Origin: Rhizosaccharibacter radicis
Lineage (GTDB): Bacteria > Pseudomonadota > Alphaproteobacteria > Acetobacterales > Acetobacteraceae
NCBI GenBank assembly: GCA_024508355.1
Contig: JAMZEJ010000005.1
Span: 1-64,000, forward strand
DNA: 64,000 bases
Direction of reading: 5' to 3'
In this document: positions 12,035 through 21,110 of the stretch, in pieces
Numbering within the stretch: the first letter of the stretch is position 1
Layout of the letters: every line of letters begins with the position of its first letter
The notes under the pieces: generated by a model
Databases searched by the model: none
Seen by the model: only the letters and a program-made list of their open reading frames with translations
Told to the model about the DNA's origin: nothing
Position numbers and translations under genes: made by a program

Positions 12035-13435
12035 ATGCAATATGTTTCGACCCGGGGTGATGCTGCGCCGCGCGATTTCGCGGGCGTGCTGCTGTCGGGC
12101 CTGGCCGAGGATGGCGGGCTCTTCGTGCCGGAAGCCTGGCCCACCTTCACCGCCGCGGAATGGCGGTCGTTCCGGGGCCTGTCCTATCCGGACCTCGCCG
12201 CGCGGCTGATCGCGCCCTTCGCCGCGGGATCGATCGCGCCGGACGTGATCCGCCGGCTGTGCGCCGAGGCCTATGCCGGCTTCGGCCACCCGGCGACCGT
12301 TCCCCTGGTGCAGCTTGAAGGCGGCCTTTGGGTGCAGGAGCTGTTCCACGGTCCGACGCTCGCGTTCAAGGATCTGGCGATGCAGCTGCTGGGACGGCTG
12401 TTCGACCACGTCCTGCGGGACCAGGACCGGCGGATCACCATCGTCGGCGCCACCTCGGGCGATACCGGTTCCGCCGCCATCGAGGCCTGCCGCGACCGGG
12501 AGCGCATCAGGGCGGTGATCCTGCATCCGCGCGGCCGTACCAGCGAGGTGCAGCGCCGCCAGATGACCACCGTGCTGTCGCCCAACATCGCCAACCTCGC
12601 GGTGGAAGGCACCTTCGACGACTGCCAGGACCTGGTGAAGGCGATGTTCGCCGACGCACCGTTCCGGGAAGAGCTGTCGCTGTCGGCGGTGAACTCCATC
12701 AACTGGGCCCGGGTGGCGGCGCAGATCCCCTACTACGCCGCCGCGGCGATCGCCCTCGGCGCGCCGGACCGGGAGGTGTCGTTCGCGGTGCCCACGGGCA
12801 ATTTCGGCAACGTGCTCGCGGCCTGGGCGGCGCGGCAGATGGGGCTGCCCGTGGCGCGGCTGATGGTCGGCTCCAACCGCAACGACATCCTAACCCGCTT
12901 CCTGCGCGGCAACGACATGAGCGTGCGGCCGGTGGAGCCGAGCCTCTCGCCTTCCATGGATATCGGCGTGTCGTCCAACTTCGAGCGGCTGTTGTTCGAG
13001 CTGCTGGGGCGCGATGCCGGCGCCTGTGCCCAGGTGATGCGGAACTTCCGGGATACCGGCCGGATGGATGTGCCCGATGCGGCGTGGCGCGAGGCCGCCA
13101 GCCTGTTCGAAGGCTTCCGGCTCGACGATCCCGGCACCGAAGCGGAGATCCGCCGCGTGCATGCCGCGACGGGCTACCTGGCCGACCCGCACACCGCCAT
13201 CGGGATCGCGGCCGGACGCGCCGGGGCGCTCCCGGGCGTCCCGACGGTGGCGATGGCGACCGCCCACCCGGCCAAGTTCCCGGACGCGATCGAGGCCGCC
13301 ACCGGCCTGCGCCCCCCTCTCCCGCCACGCCTGGACGACCTATATGAGCGGGAGGAACGCTTCCGCACGGTGGCGAACCGCCTGTCCGAGGTGCAGGGCG
13401 CGGTCCGGAACGCCGTGTTCAGCAACGCGGCCTGA
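12035..13435 (+). CDS. thrC: Threonine synthase ThrC
   Basis: ThrC makes threonine from O-phosphohomoserine with pyridoxal phosphate. The 466-residue protein begins MQYVSTRG, as is usual, and has the cofactor lysine K112 in LAFKDLAMQ. The phosphate-binding region TSGDTG follows at about 146-151. It belongs to the long bacterial/fungal type of ThrC. The M16 peptidase gene follows after 87 bases in the same direction, an arrangement found in many alphaproteobacteria. Confidence 0.96.
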   Translation: MQYVSTRGDAAPRDFAGVLLSGLAEDGGLFVPEAWPTFTAAEWRSFRGLSYPDLAARLIAPFAAGSIAPDVIRRLCAEAYAGFGHPATVPLVQLEGGLWVQELFHGPTLAFKDLAMQLLGRLFDHVLRDQDRRITIVGATSGDTGSAAIEACRDRERIRAVILHPRGRTSEVQRRQMTTVLSPNIANLAVEGTFDDCQDLVKAMFADAPFREELSLSAVNSINWARVAAQIPYYAAAAIALGAPDREVSFAVPTGNFGNVLAAWAARQMGLPVARLMVGSNRNDILTRFLRGNDMSVRPVEPSLSPSMDIGVSSNFERLLFELLGRDAGACAQVMRNFRDTGRMDVPDAAWREAASLFEGFRLDDPGTEAEIRRVHAATGYLADPHTAIGIAAGRAGALPGVPTVAMATAHPAKFPDAIEAATGLRPPLPPRLDDLYEREERFRTVANRLSEVQGAVRNAVFSNAA

Positions 13436-13522
13436 ACCTTTTCCCCTCATCATCCCGATCGTTCCCTTCCTGCCCGCCCGTCCGCCCCTTCCGGCGGCGC
13501 GGTCGCGAGCCCAGGTGCCAGC

Positions 13523-14830
13523 ATGACCATCATCGACGACCGCCATCCTTCCTCCACGAGTGCCGCCCTTCCGGGCATCGAGACGACCAGGCTGCCAAAC
13601 GGCCTGACGATCGTGTCCGAGCGGATGGACCGCGTGGAAACCGTGTCGTTCGGCGCCTACGTGGCCGCCGGCACCCGCAACGAGGACGCGGCCGAGAACG
13701 GGGTGTCCCACTTCCTCGAGCATATGGCGTTCAAGGGCACCGAGCGGCGCTCGGCGGCGCTGATCGCCGAGGAGATCGAGAATGTCGGCGGCCACATCAA
13801 CGCCTACACCGCGCGCGAGCAGACCGCCTACTACGTGAAGCTCCTCAAGGAGGACCTGGCGCTGGGCGTCGACATCATCGGCGACATCCTGACCCACAGC
13901 ACCTTCGAGCCGGCCGAGATCGAGCGCGAACGCGGCGTCATCCTGCAGGAGATCGGGCAGGCGAACGACACGCCCGACGACATCATCTTCGACCATTTCC
14001 AGGAGACGGCCTATCCCGGCCAGCCGATGGGCCGTCCGACGCTCGGCACCGAGGCGCTGATCCGCGGCATGAGCCGCGAGGCGCTGATGGGCTACATGCG
14101 CTCGCACTACACCACCGGCAACGTGGTGATCGCGGCCACCGGCAACCTGCACCACGAACAGGTGGTGGAGCTGGCCCAGCGCCATTTCGCCGATCTTCGC
14201 GAGGCGGGCGCGGAACAGCCGGTGCCGGGCCTCTATGCCGGGGGCGAGTTCCGGGAGGAACGCGATCTCGACCAGGCGCATCTGGTGCTCGGCTTCCCGT
14301 CGGTGGGCTACGCCGATCCGAGCTACTACCCGGTGCTGCTGCTTTCCACCCTGCTGGGCGGCGGCATGTCGTCGCGGCTGTTCCAGGAAATCCGCGAGAA
14401 GCGCGGCCTCGTTTATTCGGTGTATTCGTTCAACGCCCCGTTCAACGATGGCGGCCTGTTCGGCATCTATGCCGGCACCGGCCAGGACGAGGTTTCCGAG
14501 CTCGTTCCGGTGACGCTGGAGGAACTGCACAAGGTGCAGCACACTGTGACCCAGGCCGAGCTGGATCGCGCGCGCGCCCAGCTGAAGTCCAGCCTGCTGA
14601 TGTCGCTCGAAAGCACCGGCTCCCGCTGCGAGCAGCTCGCCCGGCAGGTGCAGATCTTCGGCCGGGTGATCCCCACCGCCGAAACCGTGGGCCGGATCGA
14701 GGCGGTGACCATCGCCGACGTGCAGGCGGCCGCGGTGAAGCTGTTCCGCGGCACGCCCACCCTCGCGGCGCTGGGGCCGGTCGCACGGGTGCCCGGCCTC
14801 GACCAGCTGGCCCGGCGGCTGGCGGCCTGA
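13523..14830 (+). CDS. M16 family zinc peptidase (mitochondrial processing peptidase-like)
   Basis: The 435-residue protein has the inverted zinc motif H63-F-L-E-H67 (SHFLEHMAFKG) and the downstream glutamate region ERERGVILQEI. It is the single-domain-pair PqqL/MPP-beta-like type found next to thrC in alphaproteobacteria. It has no signal peptide and is likely cytoplasmic. It probably degrades small peptides; its true substrate cannot be read from the sequence. The stop is 11 bases from pmbA, with GGAG in between. Confidence 0.93.
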   Translation: MTIIDDRHPSSTSAALPGIETTRLPNGLTIVSERMDRVETVSFGAYVAAGTRNEDAAENGVSHFLEHMAFKGTERRSAALIAEEIENVGGHINAYTAREQTAYYVKLLKEDLALGVDIIGDILTHSTFEPAEIERERGVILQEIGQANDTPDDIIFDHFQETAYPGQPMGRPTLGTEALIRGMSREALMGYMRSHYTTGNVVIAATGNLHHEQVVELAQRHFADLREAGAEQPVPGLYAGGEFREERDLDQAHLVLGFPSVGYADPSYYPVLLLSTLLGGGMSSRLFQEIREKRGLVYSVYSFNAPFNDGGLFGIYAGTGQDEVSELVPVTLEELHKVQHTVTQAELDRARAQLKSSLLMSLESTGSRCEQLARQVQIFGRVIPTAETVGRIEAVTIADVQAAAVKLFRGTPTLAALGPVARVPGLDQLARRLAA

Positions 14831-14841
14831 GGAGCCCGGCG

Positions 14842-16188
14842 ATGGAAGACCGGACCGACACTGTCGGGCTGCTCGCCGAGCTGATCGGCCGCGCCGCTCG
14901 CGCCGGGGCGGACGCCGCCGACGCGATCCTGGTGTCGGGCACGGCGCTGGGCGTGCAGGTGCGGCAGGGGCGCACGGAGGAGCTGGAACGCTCCGAGCAC
15001 AACGATCTCGGGCTGCGTGTCTTCGTCGGCCAGCGCAGCGCGGTGGTGTCGGCCACCAACGCCGACCCTGCCAGCTTCGACCGGCTGGCGGCCCGGGCGG
15101 TCGCCATGGCACGGGTGGTGCCCGAGGACCGCAACGCGGCCCTTTGCCCGCAGGCGGCCCCCGGCCGGTTCGATGCGGAAGGCCTGGATCTGTGCGACGA
15201 TGCCGAGCCGGGGATCGCCGAGCTCACGGAGCGGGCGGGAACGGCGGAGGCGGCGGCGCTGGCGGTGCCGGGCGTGTCCAATTCCCAGGGCGGCTCGGCC
15301 GGGTTCAACCGCACGGACGTGACGCTCGCCACCTCCGCCGGCTTCGCCGGACGCTACGCCCGCACCAGCCACTCCGTGTCGGCCAGCGTGCTGGCCGGCC
15401 AGGGCACGGCGATGCAGCGCGACTACGACTACCACGGCACGGTTCACCTGTCGGACCTGGACGATGCCGCCGGGATCGGCCGCTCGGCAGGCGAGAAGGC
15501 GGTCGCGCGGCTGAATCCCCGCCGGCCCCGCACTGGGCGGATGCCGGTGATCTACGACCCGCGGGTGGCGAACAGCCTGCTCGGCCATCTGGCGGGCGCG
15601 ATCAACGGCGCGTCCATCGCCCGGGGCACCTCGTTCCTCAAGGAGCGGATGGACACCCGCATCCTGCCGGCGGGCATCGACGTGGTGGACGAACCCCGGC
15701 GTCCCCGTGGGCCGCGGTCGAAGCCGTTCGACGGGGAAGGCGTGCGGACAGACACCCTGTTCCTGGTGCAGGACGGGTACCTCAGGTCCTGGATCCTGGA
15801 CGGGCGCAGCGGCCGCCAGCTCGGCCTGCCCAGCACGGGAAGCGCCGCCAGGGGCACCTCCTCGCCGCCGTCGCCATTCACTACCAACCTTCGCTTCAGC
15901 AACGGTTTGACAGATCCCGCCTCCTTGATGGGCGACATCGCCGAGGGCATCTACATCACGGAGATGATGGGTTCGGCGATCAACGGCCTGACCGGCGACT
16001 ACAGCCGCGGCGCCTCCGGCTTCATGATCCGCGACGGCGTTCTCGCCGAGCCGGTGGGTGAGTTCACCGTGGCGGGCAACCTGCTGGACATGCTGCTCCG
16101 GATCGTTCCGGCCAATGACCTGGTTCTGCGACGGGGCACCGACGCGCCCACTCTCCGTATCGACGACCTGATGGTGGCTGGAGCATGA
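14842..16188 (+). CDS. pmbA: TldD/PmbA family protease subunit PmbA (TldE)
   Basis: PmbA (TldE) forms a complex with TldD that degrades unfolded or modified peptides, including maturation of some microcins and degradation of antitoxins in other bacteria. The 448-residue protein has the family N-terminal segment (VQVRQGRTEELERSE) and the glycine-rich C-terminal core (GSAINGLTGDYSRGASGF). PmbA lacks the zinc site, which is held by TldD; no tldD is in the window. Its stop overlaps the start of the Tim44-like gene (ATGA). Confidence 0.93.
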   Translation: MEDRTDTVGLLAELIGRAARAGADAADAILVSGTALGVQVRQGRTEELERSEHNDLGLRVFVGQRSAVVSATNADPASFDRLAARAVAMARVVPEDRNAALCPQAAPGRFDAEGLDLCDDAEPGIAELTERAGTAEAAALAVPGVSNSQGGSAGFNRTDVTLATSAGFAGRYARTSHSVSASVLAGQGTAMQRDYDYHGTVHLSDLDDAAGIGRSAGEKAVARLNPRRPRTGRMPVIYDPRVANSLLGHLAGAINGASIARGTSFLKERMDTRILPAGIDVVDEPRRPRGPRSKPFDGEGVRTDTLFLVQDGYLRSWILDGRSGRQLGLPSTGSAARGTSSPPSPFTTNLRFSNGLTDPASLMGDIAEGIYITEMMGSAINGLTGDYSRGASGFMIRDGVLAEPVGEFTVAGNLLDMLLRIVPANDLVLRRGTDAPTLRIDDLMVAGA

Positions 16189-17213
16189 GCACGACCCGTT
16201 TCTCCTCCCTCGCGCGCACGGCGCTCGCCGTCGCGATGCTGGGCGGCGGCCTGCCTGCGGCGGCACCGGCGCTGGTCGCGGGCAGCTCGACCCTGCTCGC
16301 CGCCACTGTCGCGGCATCCGGAACGGCCGAGGCCCGTCCCGGTGGCGGTTCGTCGTTCGGCTCCCGCGGGTCGCGCACCTGGTCCGCGCCCGCCGTCACC
16401 CGTACGGCGCCGGGGGGTGCCTCGGCCTTCAATCGCAGCATGACGCCCGGCGGCAATCCTGCCTTCAGCGGCTTCGGCGCCCGTCCCGGGATGGGCGGGT
16501 TCGGAGCGCAGCGGCATCCGTTTGCCAGCGCCTTCGTCGGCGGCCTGGTGGGTGCCGGCATCGCCGGGATGCTGATGGGCCACGGCATGTTCGGCGGCGG
16601 CTTCTCCGGCGGCTCGCTGCTCGGCATGCTGATCCAGCTGGCGCTGCTGTTCTTCGTGGTCCGCTGGTTCCTGCGCCGCTTCGTGTTCAACCGCGGCGTG
16701 GCGGCGGCATCCGTATCGGGCGCCAACAGCTTCGGTTTCGACCCCAACGGCGGTCGCGCGGCCGCCCCGCGGGCGATGGGCGGCTTCGGCGGCGGCGGCG
16801 GCAACAGCCTCGCCATCACCAACGCCGACTACCAGGCGTTCGAGCAGCTGCTGCTGGACGTGCAGAAGGCCTGGACCCTGCGTGACCTGCGCAGCCTCGG
16901 ACGCTTCGCCACGCCGGAAATGGTGTCCTACTTCTCCGAGCAGCTGAACGACTACGCGTCCCGCAACCTGCACAACGCCGTCAGCGGCGTGCGCTTCGAG
17001 AACGGCGACCTCAGCGAAAGCTGGAGCGAGGGGAATGCCGACTACGCCACGGTGGCGATGCGCTACTCGCTGATCGACGTCACCACCGACCTGTCCGGAC
17101 GGGTGGTGGATGGCAGCCCGACCGAACGGCAGGTGGTAACGGAACTGTGGACGTTCGTTCGGAGCCGGCGCGGCGGCTCCTGGCTGCTCTCGGCGATCCA
17201 GCAAGCCCGCTGA
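16185..17213 (+). CDS. Tim44-like domain membrane protein
   Basis: The 342-residue protein has a hydrophobic N-terminus, a long Gly/Ser/Phe-rich segment (about 45-110), two membrane segments (about 112-130 and 140-158) and a C-terminal Tim44-like domain from about 205 (YQAFEQLLLDVQKAWTLRDL, then EMVSYFSEQL). Bacterial Tim44-like proteins resemble the lipid-binding part of the mitochondrial import motor, but their role is not settled. The start overlaps pmbA and an intrinsic terminator follows at 17246, so it is the last gene of this operon. Confidence 0.88.
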   Translation: MSTTRFSSLARTALAVAMLGGGLPAAAPALVAGSSTLLAATVAASGTAEARPGGGSSFGSRGSRTWSAPAVTRTAPGGASAFNRSMTPGGNPAFSGFGARPGMGGFGAQRHPFASAFVGGLVGAGIAGMLMGHGMFGGGFSGGSLLGMLIQLALLFFVVRWFLRRFVFNRGVAAASVSGANSFGFDPNGGRAAAPRAMGGFGGGGGNSLAITNADYQAFEQLLLDVQKAWTLRDLRSLGRFATPEMVSYFSEQLNDYASRNLHNAVSGVRFENGDLSESWSEGNADYATVAMRYSLIDVTTDLSGRVVDGSPTERQVVTELWTFVRSRRGGSWLLSAIQQAR

Positions 17214-17245
17214 GACGCCCTGTCCACCGGCGCCGGAGATCGGAC

Positions 17246-17278
17246 AGCCCGCCTTCCCTCCGGGGAGGCGGGCTTTTT
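17246..17278 (+). terminator. Intrinsic terminator after the Tim44-like gene
   Basis: AGCCCGCC pairs with GGCGGGCT, with the stem extended inward by a T-A and three C-G pairs, and is followed directly by TTTTT. It ends the thrC-to-Tim44 run of genes and also separates it from the convergent cta cluster. Confidence 0.9.
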
Positions 17279-17344
17279 CATCGGCGACGGGGGCCCAGCG
17301 CCGTAGGGGTCGTCACACCGAAGGCTGGACCGGACGTCCCGACT

Positions 17345-17491
17345 CTACGCGCCGGACATCCGCACCAGTGACAGGCCGAAGATCAGCAGGACGGCGAACA
17401 ACAAGGCGAGCAGCAGCAGCAGCACTCTGCCCCGGCGACGGCGTTCCGCCTCCGCGTCGACGCCTCCCGGGCGTGAGACGGCATCCGGCAT
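17345..17491 (-). CDS. CoxF-like small membrane protein of the cta cluster
   Basis: The frame is 48 residues long: a charged start (MPDAVSRPGGVDAEAERRRRGR) and one membrane segment (VLLLLLALLFAVLLIFGLSL) ending VRMSGA. It begins 4 bases after the ctaB stop. In other alphaproteobacteria a protein of this size and shape, annotated CoxF, sits just after ctaB in the cytochrome oxidase cluster. Identification rests on size, topology and position. Confidence 0.75.
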   Translation of the reverse strand: MPDAVSRPGGVDAEAERRRRGRVLLLLLALLFAVLLIFGLSLVRMSGA

Positions 17492-17495
17492 CGCG

Positions 17496-18455
17496 TCAGC
17501 CCCCGGGGAACAAGGCCTGATCGAGCGGAACCGCCGCGAACAGGACCGCCAGATACAGCAAGGAGAAGCGAAAGGCCCGGCGGGCCGGCTTGTCGCCGGT
17601 CAGGCTGGTGCCGTCGGCCGCCTGATCGTCCCGCAGCACGCGCCACGCCAGCAGGATGAACCCCGCATCCAGCACCGCTGCCGCCAGAAGATAGAGCGGC
17701 CCGAGCAGGTGCAGCACCGCCGGCGCCAGCGACACCGCGGTCAGCACCAGCGTGTAGACGAGGATCTGCCAGCGGGTGTGCCGGGCGCCCCGGACCACCG
17801 GCAGCATGGGCACGCCAGCCCGGCCGTAATCCTTGCAGGCGTAAAGCGACAGCGCCCAGAAGTGCGGCGGCGTCCAGAAGAAGACGGTGGCGAACAGCAG
17901 CACCGGCAGAAGCTCGATGCGCCCGGTGGCAGCGGCCCAGCCGACGATCGGCGGGAAGGCGCCGGCGGCACCGCCGATGACGATGTTCTGCGGGGTCGAG
18001 CGCTTCAGCCACATCGTGTAGATCACGACATAGAAGAAGATCGAAAAAGCGAGCGACGCGGCGGCCACCCAGTTCGTGGCGAGCCACATCAGCGCGACCG
18101 AGATCACGGACAGCGCCACGCCGTAGCCGAGCGCATCCCCGGCCGCCACCCGCCCCGCGGGCACCGGGCGCGCGGCGGTCCGCCGCATCACCGCATCGAT
18201 GTCCCGGTCGTACCACATGTTGATGGCGCCCGCCCCGCCTGTGGCGAGCGCGATGCACAGGATCGCCACGGCAGCGACGAAAGGCTGCACGTGAACCGGC
18301 GCCGCGTAGAGCCCGATCGCGCCCGTCAGCACCACCAATGTCATCACCCGCGGCTTCAGCAGGACGATCCAGTCTCGCCAGTGGCTTCCCGCAGCCGCCG
18401 ACGGATCGGCCTCGCGTGGGAGTCCGGTCGAGAGCAGGTCGGTAGCGCCGCTCAT
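17496..18455 (-). CDS. ctaB: Protoheme IX farnesyltransferase (heme O synthase) CtaB
   Basis: CtaB adds a farnesyl group to heme B to make heme O, the cofactor of bo3 oxidases and the precursor of heme A. The 319-residue, multi-membrane-pass protein contains the prenyl-binding motif NMWYDRDIDAVMRRT near residue 75 and the conserved RPVPAG and TPPHFW segments. The start overlaps the stop of the subunit I relic (ATGA). Since that subunit looks inactive, the likely client of heme O in this organism is a bo3 quinol oxidase encoded elsewhere (inference). Confidence 0.96.
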   Translation of the reverse strand: MSGATDLLSTGLPREADPSAAAGSHWRDWIVLLKPRVMTLVVLTGAIGLYAAPVHVQPFVAAVAILCIALATGGAGAINMWYDRDIDAVMRRTAARPVPAGRVAAGDALGYGVALSVISVALMWLATNWVAAASLAFSIFFYVVIYTMWLKRSTPQNIVIGGAAGAFPPIVGWAAATGRIELLPVLLFATVFFWTPPHFWALSLYACKDYGRAGVPMLPVVRGARHTRWQILVYTLVLTAVSLAPAVLHLLGPLYLLAAAVLDAGFILLAWRVLRDDQAADGTSLTGDKPARRAFRFSLLYLAVLFAAVPLDQALFPGG

Positions 18456-19933
18456 GCCGGGATGGCTCCGGGGCGATCGATCTGGCGCGGCAGCGGCGAC
18501 GGCAGGCTCCATTCCCGTCCGACCGCGCCGGCGCCCCACGGATTGGCGGCCACGGCTTTCGGGCGAACCAGCAGCACGACCAGCACGAGCAGGAACACGA
18601 ATGCGGATGCGACCGACAACAACGTGCCGTTCCACGACAGCGATCGCAGGACTGCCAGGCCGGACGCTTGCCCGGCCGGGGCGATCGGTGTTCCCGTCGG
18701 CCCAGCGCCGAGCGCCGGCAGGAAGGTAAGTTCGGAGCCCACGAAGAACAGCCAGAACTGAAGCCGGGCCAGCGCCTCCGGATAGCCGCGGCCGCTCATC
18801 TTGCCGATCCAGTAGTAGAAGCCGCCGCACCCGGCGCATACGGCCGACAGCAGCACGCCGTCATGGAGCCGCGCGGACGCGAACGACGCAGCAGAGGCCA
18901 GTGGGCTGCCGGCCATCAGGCCCGCGAGCGTGGCAACGAACCCGGTGGCGGCGAGCACCACGAAGCCCATCGCCCACAGCAAGGGCACGCGGGGCAGCGC
19001 CCTGCCACCCCGCAGCGTGGCGCCCCAGCCGAGCAGGGTCACCGCGCCGGCCGCGATCAGCATGGCGGTGCAAACCGCGGGCACCGTGCCCTCGGGCGGC
19101 CGACCGGTGGTCATGGCCGCGCGTGCCCACAGCGCGCCGACGCCGGCCGCGGCCAGCAGCGACGCGTAGGCGCTGGTGCGGGACAAGCGCGGAAGCCGCC
19201 CGGCGAAGGTCGGCACGATGGCGGACATCACGCCCAGCGCCGGCAGCAGAACCAGCGCCATCTGCGGCAGCGCGAAGAAGTGGCCGGCGACCACCGGGTC
19301 GAAGGTGCCGCGCAGCAGATGCAGAAACAGATGGGCCAGCAGCACCGGCACCGTCAGCACGCCCAGCAGAGCGGTGGCGAGCTGGCACCAGGCGAATACC
19401 GGAAGATGGTGAAGCGCCACGCCTGACGCCCGGCCGCACAGGATGGTCGCGAGCGACCCGCCCGCTCCCAGCAGGAACGACAGGGACCAGCAGATCAGCG
19501 CCACCGCCACCGCGGAGGAGGACCAGGACGGGGAAGATCCGGACGCCGCGATCCCCGTTCCCAGCGCGACGATCCCTACGACGGCGGCGGCCAGCGAGGC
19601 GACCGAGACGCGCGGCGCGACGTTGTCCGCCGCCCCTGCCATGACGGGCAGGAACCAGTTGCCGAAACCGCCCACCAGGATCGGCAGGGCGCAGAACATC
19701 ACCAGCAGCAGGCCGTGGAACGTCGCGAGCAGGGCAGGATCGGCGGCGGTCCCGCCCAGCCAGGGCGGGGCGCCCCGCAGCGACAAGGACAACAGGGCGC
19801 CCAGGAGGCCGCCCACCACGCCGAGCGACAGGAAGCCGGTGCCGAGCTGGCGATGATCGATCCGGAACGGGCGGCGTCCGGTCCGGGCGCTCCGTCGGCG
19901 GCTCTGGCCGGACTCGGATCGGGTGGAAGGCAT
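18452..19933 (-). CDS. Cytochrome c oxidase subunit I-like protein lacking the binuclear centre
   Basis: The 493-residue, twelve-helix protein clearly derives from CtaD: GGFGNWFLP, YYWIGKMSGR and EWSLPSP all match. It keeps both axial histidines of low-spin heme a (H73 and H357). The positions of all three CuB histidines are changed (L222, R271, A272), the cross-linked tyrosine is A226, the heme a3 histidine is R355, and the K-channel lysine is T299. The paired arginines that hold heme propionates are also missing. Oxygen reduction by this protein is therefore not expected. The reading frame is intact. A start at 20014 is possible but lies on the -10 box of the likely promoter. It is co-transcribed with ctaB. 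Confidence 0.85.
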   Translation of the reverse strand: MPSTRSESGQSRRRSARTGRRPFRIDHRQLGTGFLSLGVVGGLLGALLSLSLRGAPPWLGGTAADPALLATFHGLLLVMFCALPILVGGFGNWFLPVMAGAADNVAPRVSVASLAAAVVGIVALGTGIAASGSSPSWSSSAVAVALICWSLSFLLGAGGSLATILCGRASGVALHHLPVFAWCQLATALLGVLTVPVLLAHLFLHLLRGTFDPVVAGHFFALPQMALVLLPALGVMSAIVPTFAGRLPRLSRTSAYASLLAAAGVGALWARAAMTTGRPPEGTVPAVCTAMLIAAGAVTLLGWGATLRGGRALPRVPLLWAMGFVVLAATGFVATLAGLMAGSPLASAASFASARLHDGVLLSAVCAGCGGFYYWIGKMSGRGYPEALARLQFWLFFVGSELTFLPALGAGPTGTPIAPAGQASGLAVLRSLSWNGTLLSVASAFVFLLVLVVLLVRPKAVAANPWGAGAVGREWSLPSPLPRQIDRPGAIPA

Positions 19934-20015
19934 CCGCCACTCAACTCCCATGCCGGCGGCTGCCGGACGCGATGCACGGGCCGACGCGGCGATGCGCGAC
20001 GACGGCGGTGTCATC

Positions 20016-20021
20016 CTTATA
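20016..20021 (-). promoter_or_regulatory. Possible -10 box for the subunit I relic-ctaB operon
   Basis: TATAAG reads on the minus strand and matches five of six bases of the -10 consensus. No good -35 box lies at the usual distance. Its position favours the start codon at 19933 over the ATG at 20014. Confidence 0.3.
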
Positions 20022-20103
20022 CTGAACGAGGCTCATGTAGGATGCCCCGCCGCCACGGCAAACCGAAACCCGGCCCGCCACCGGGACGATCCGGCCGCGA
20101 CCG

Positions 20104-20850
20104 TCAGAGGGCGGGCGGGTTGCGAAGGCTGACCAGGGTGAACAGTCCCATGGGGGGTACGGATTCGTAGCGTGCGGCGTTTCGGTCGGCCGGGGGCAGC
20201 AGGGCCTCGAACGCGAAATCGGGATGCCAGCCCAGCGAATGCGACGCGGTGGCCATGGCCCGCTCGACCCACAGCCGCGGGCCTTTCTCGGCCAGGAAAT
20301 GGTTCACGAACAGGATGTGGCCATCCGGGCGCACCACCCGCTTCAACTCGGCCAGGAGCCGGCGCGGATTGGGCACCACGGAGGCGACGAACATGGCCAC
20401 CGCGACATCGAAGCTGGCGTCGGGAAACACCGTTTCCTCGGCATCCATCTCCATCAGCGCGTCCACGTTGGCCAGCCGAAGCCGTGCTGCCCGGCGGCGA
20501 GCCCGTTCCAGCATGGCCGTGGACAGGTCGATGCCGGTGATGCGTTTGCCGACATCGTAGTGTGGCAGCGCGAGCCCGGTGCCGACGCCCACCTCCAGCA
20601 CCCGGGTGCCGGGAAGGCGGTTGACCGCCTGCACCGCCCGGCGGCGACCGATCGCGGAAACGCCGCCGAACACGGCGTCATAGACCCCGGCCCAGCGGCT
20701 GTAGGCGGCGCGGACGGCATCCGCGTCGAGCGCGGCCTTGGGACCGTGGCGGCCTGGCTCGCCATCCTCCATCGTCCCCACGGACGGTGTGCCGCCGCCA
20801 CCGGAAGCCGGCAGAGGCTCGAGGGGACGGTTTTCCAGCAGCGGGCTCAT
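20104..20850 (-). CDS. pmtA: Phosphatidylethanolamine N-methyltransferase PmtA
   Basis: PmtA methylates phosphatidylethanolamine three times with S-adenosylmethionine to make phosphatidylcholine at the cytoplasmic membrane. The 248-residue protein has the SAM-binding motif VLEVGVGTGLALPHY at about 84-98, then TGIDLS, MDAEETVFPDASFD and VVRPDGHILFVNH, as in Rhodobacter-type PmtA. The N-terminal 45 residues before YSRWAGVYD are longer than usual. The start at 20850 is the first ATG with a reasonable context; open frame continues upstream. Phosphatidylcholine is common in acetic acid bacteria, which fits. Confidence 0.85.
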   Translation of the reverse strand: MSPLLENRPLEPLPASGGGGTPSVGTMEDGEPGRHGPKAALDADAVRAAYSRWAGVYDAVFGGVSAIGRRRAVQAVNRLPGTRVLEVGVGTGLALPHYDVGKRITGIDLSTAMLERARRRAARLRLANVDALMEMDAEETVFPDASFDVAVAMFVASVVPNPRRLLAELKRVVRPDGHILFVNHFLAEKGPRLWVERAMATASHSLGWHPDFAFEALLPPADRNAARYESVPPMGLFTLVSLRNPPAL

Positions 20851-21110
20851 CGGACGCCCTGTGTGCCCGTCCGCGTGCCGGGCTTCAAGGGCGGGAAGCG
20901 TCGGCGGGGCTGGAATATCGGACCGGCTGCGAACAATCGCGTGACATCGGCAGCCGGTCGTCCCTGGGCTCGTCTCGGATCCGCCGGCCGATCCGGACGG
21001 GCACCGGGTACCGGGCATCGCGCGGATACGTTCCGCCCCGCCGGGCGTTGGTCTAGCTTCCTTCCGTGATCGCCCGCGTCGGGCCGACCCCTTCGTTCCG
21101 GAGCGCCCTC

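Noticed and set aside
13340..16317. Long minus-strand frames over the M16 and pmbA genes
   Set aside because: They are low-complexity shadows; both plus-strand genes have catalytic or family motifs.
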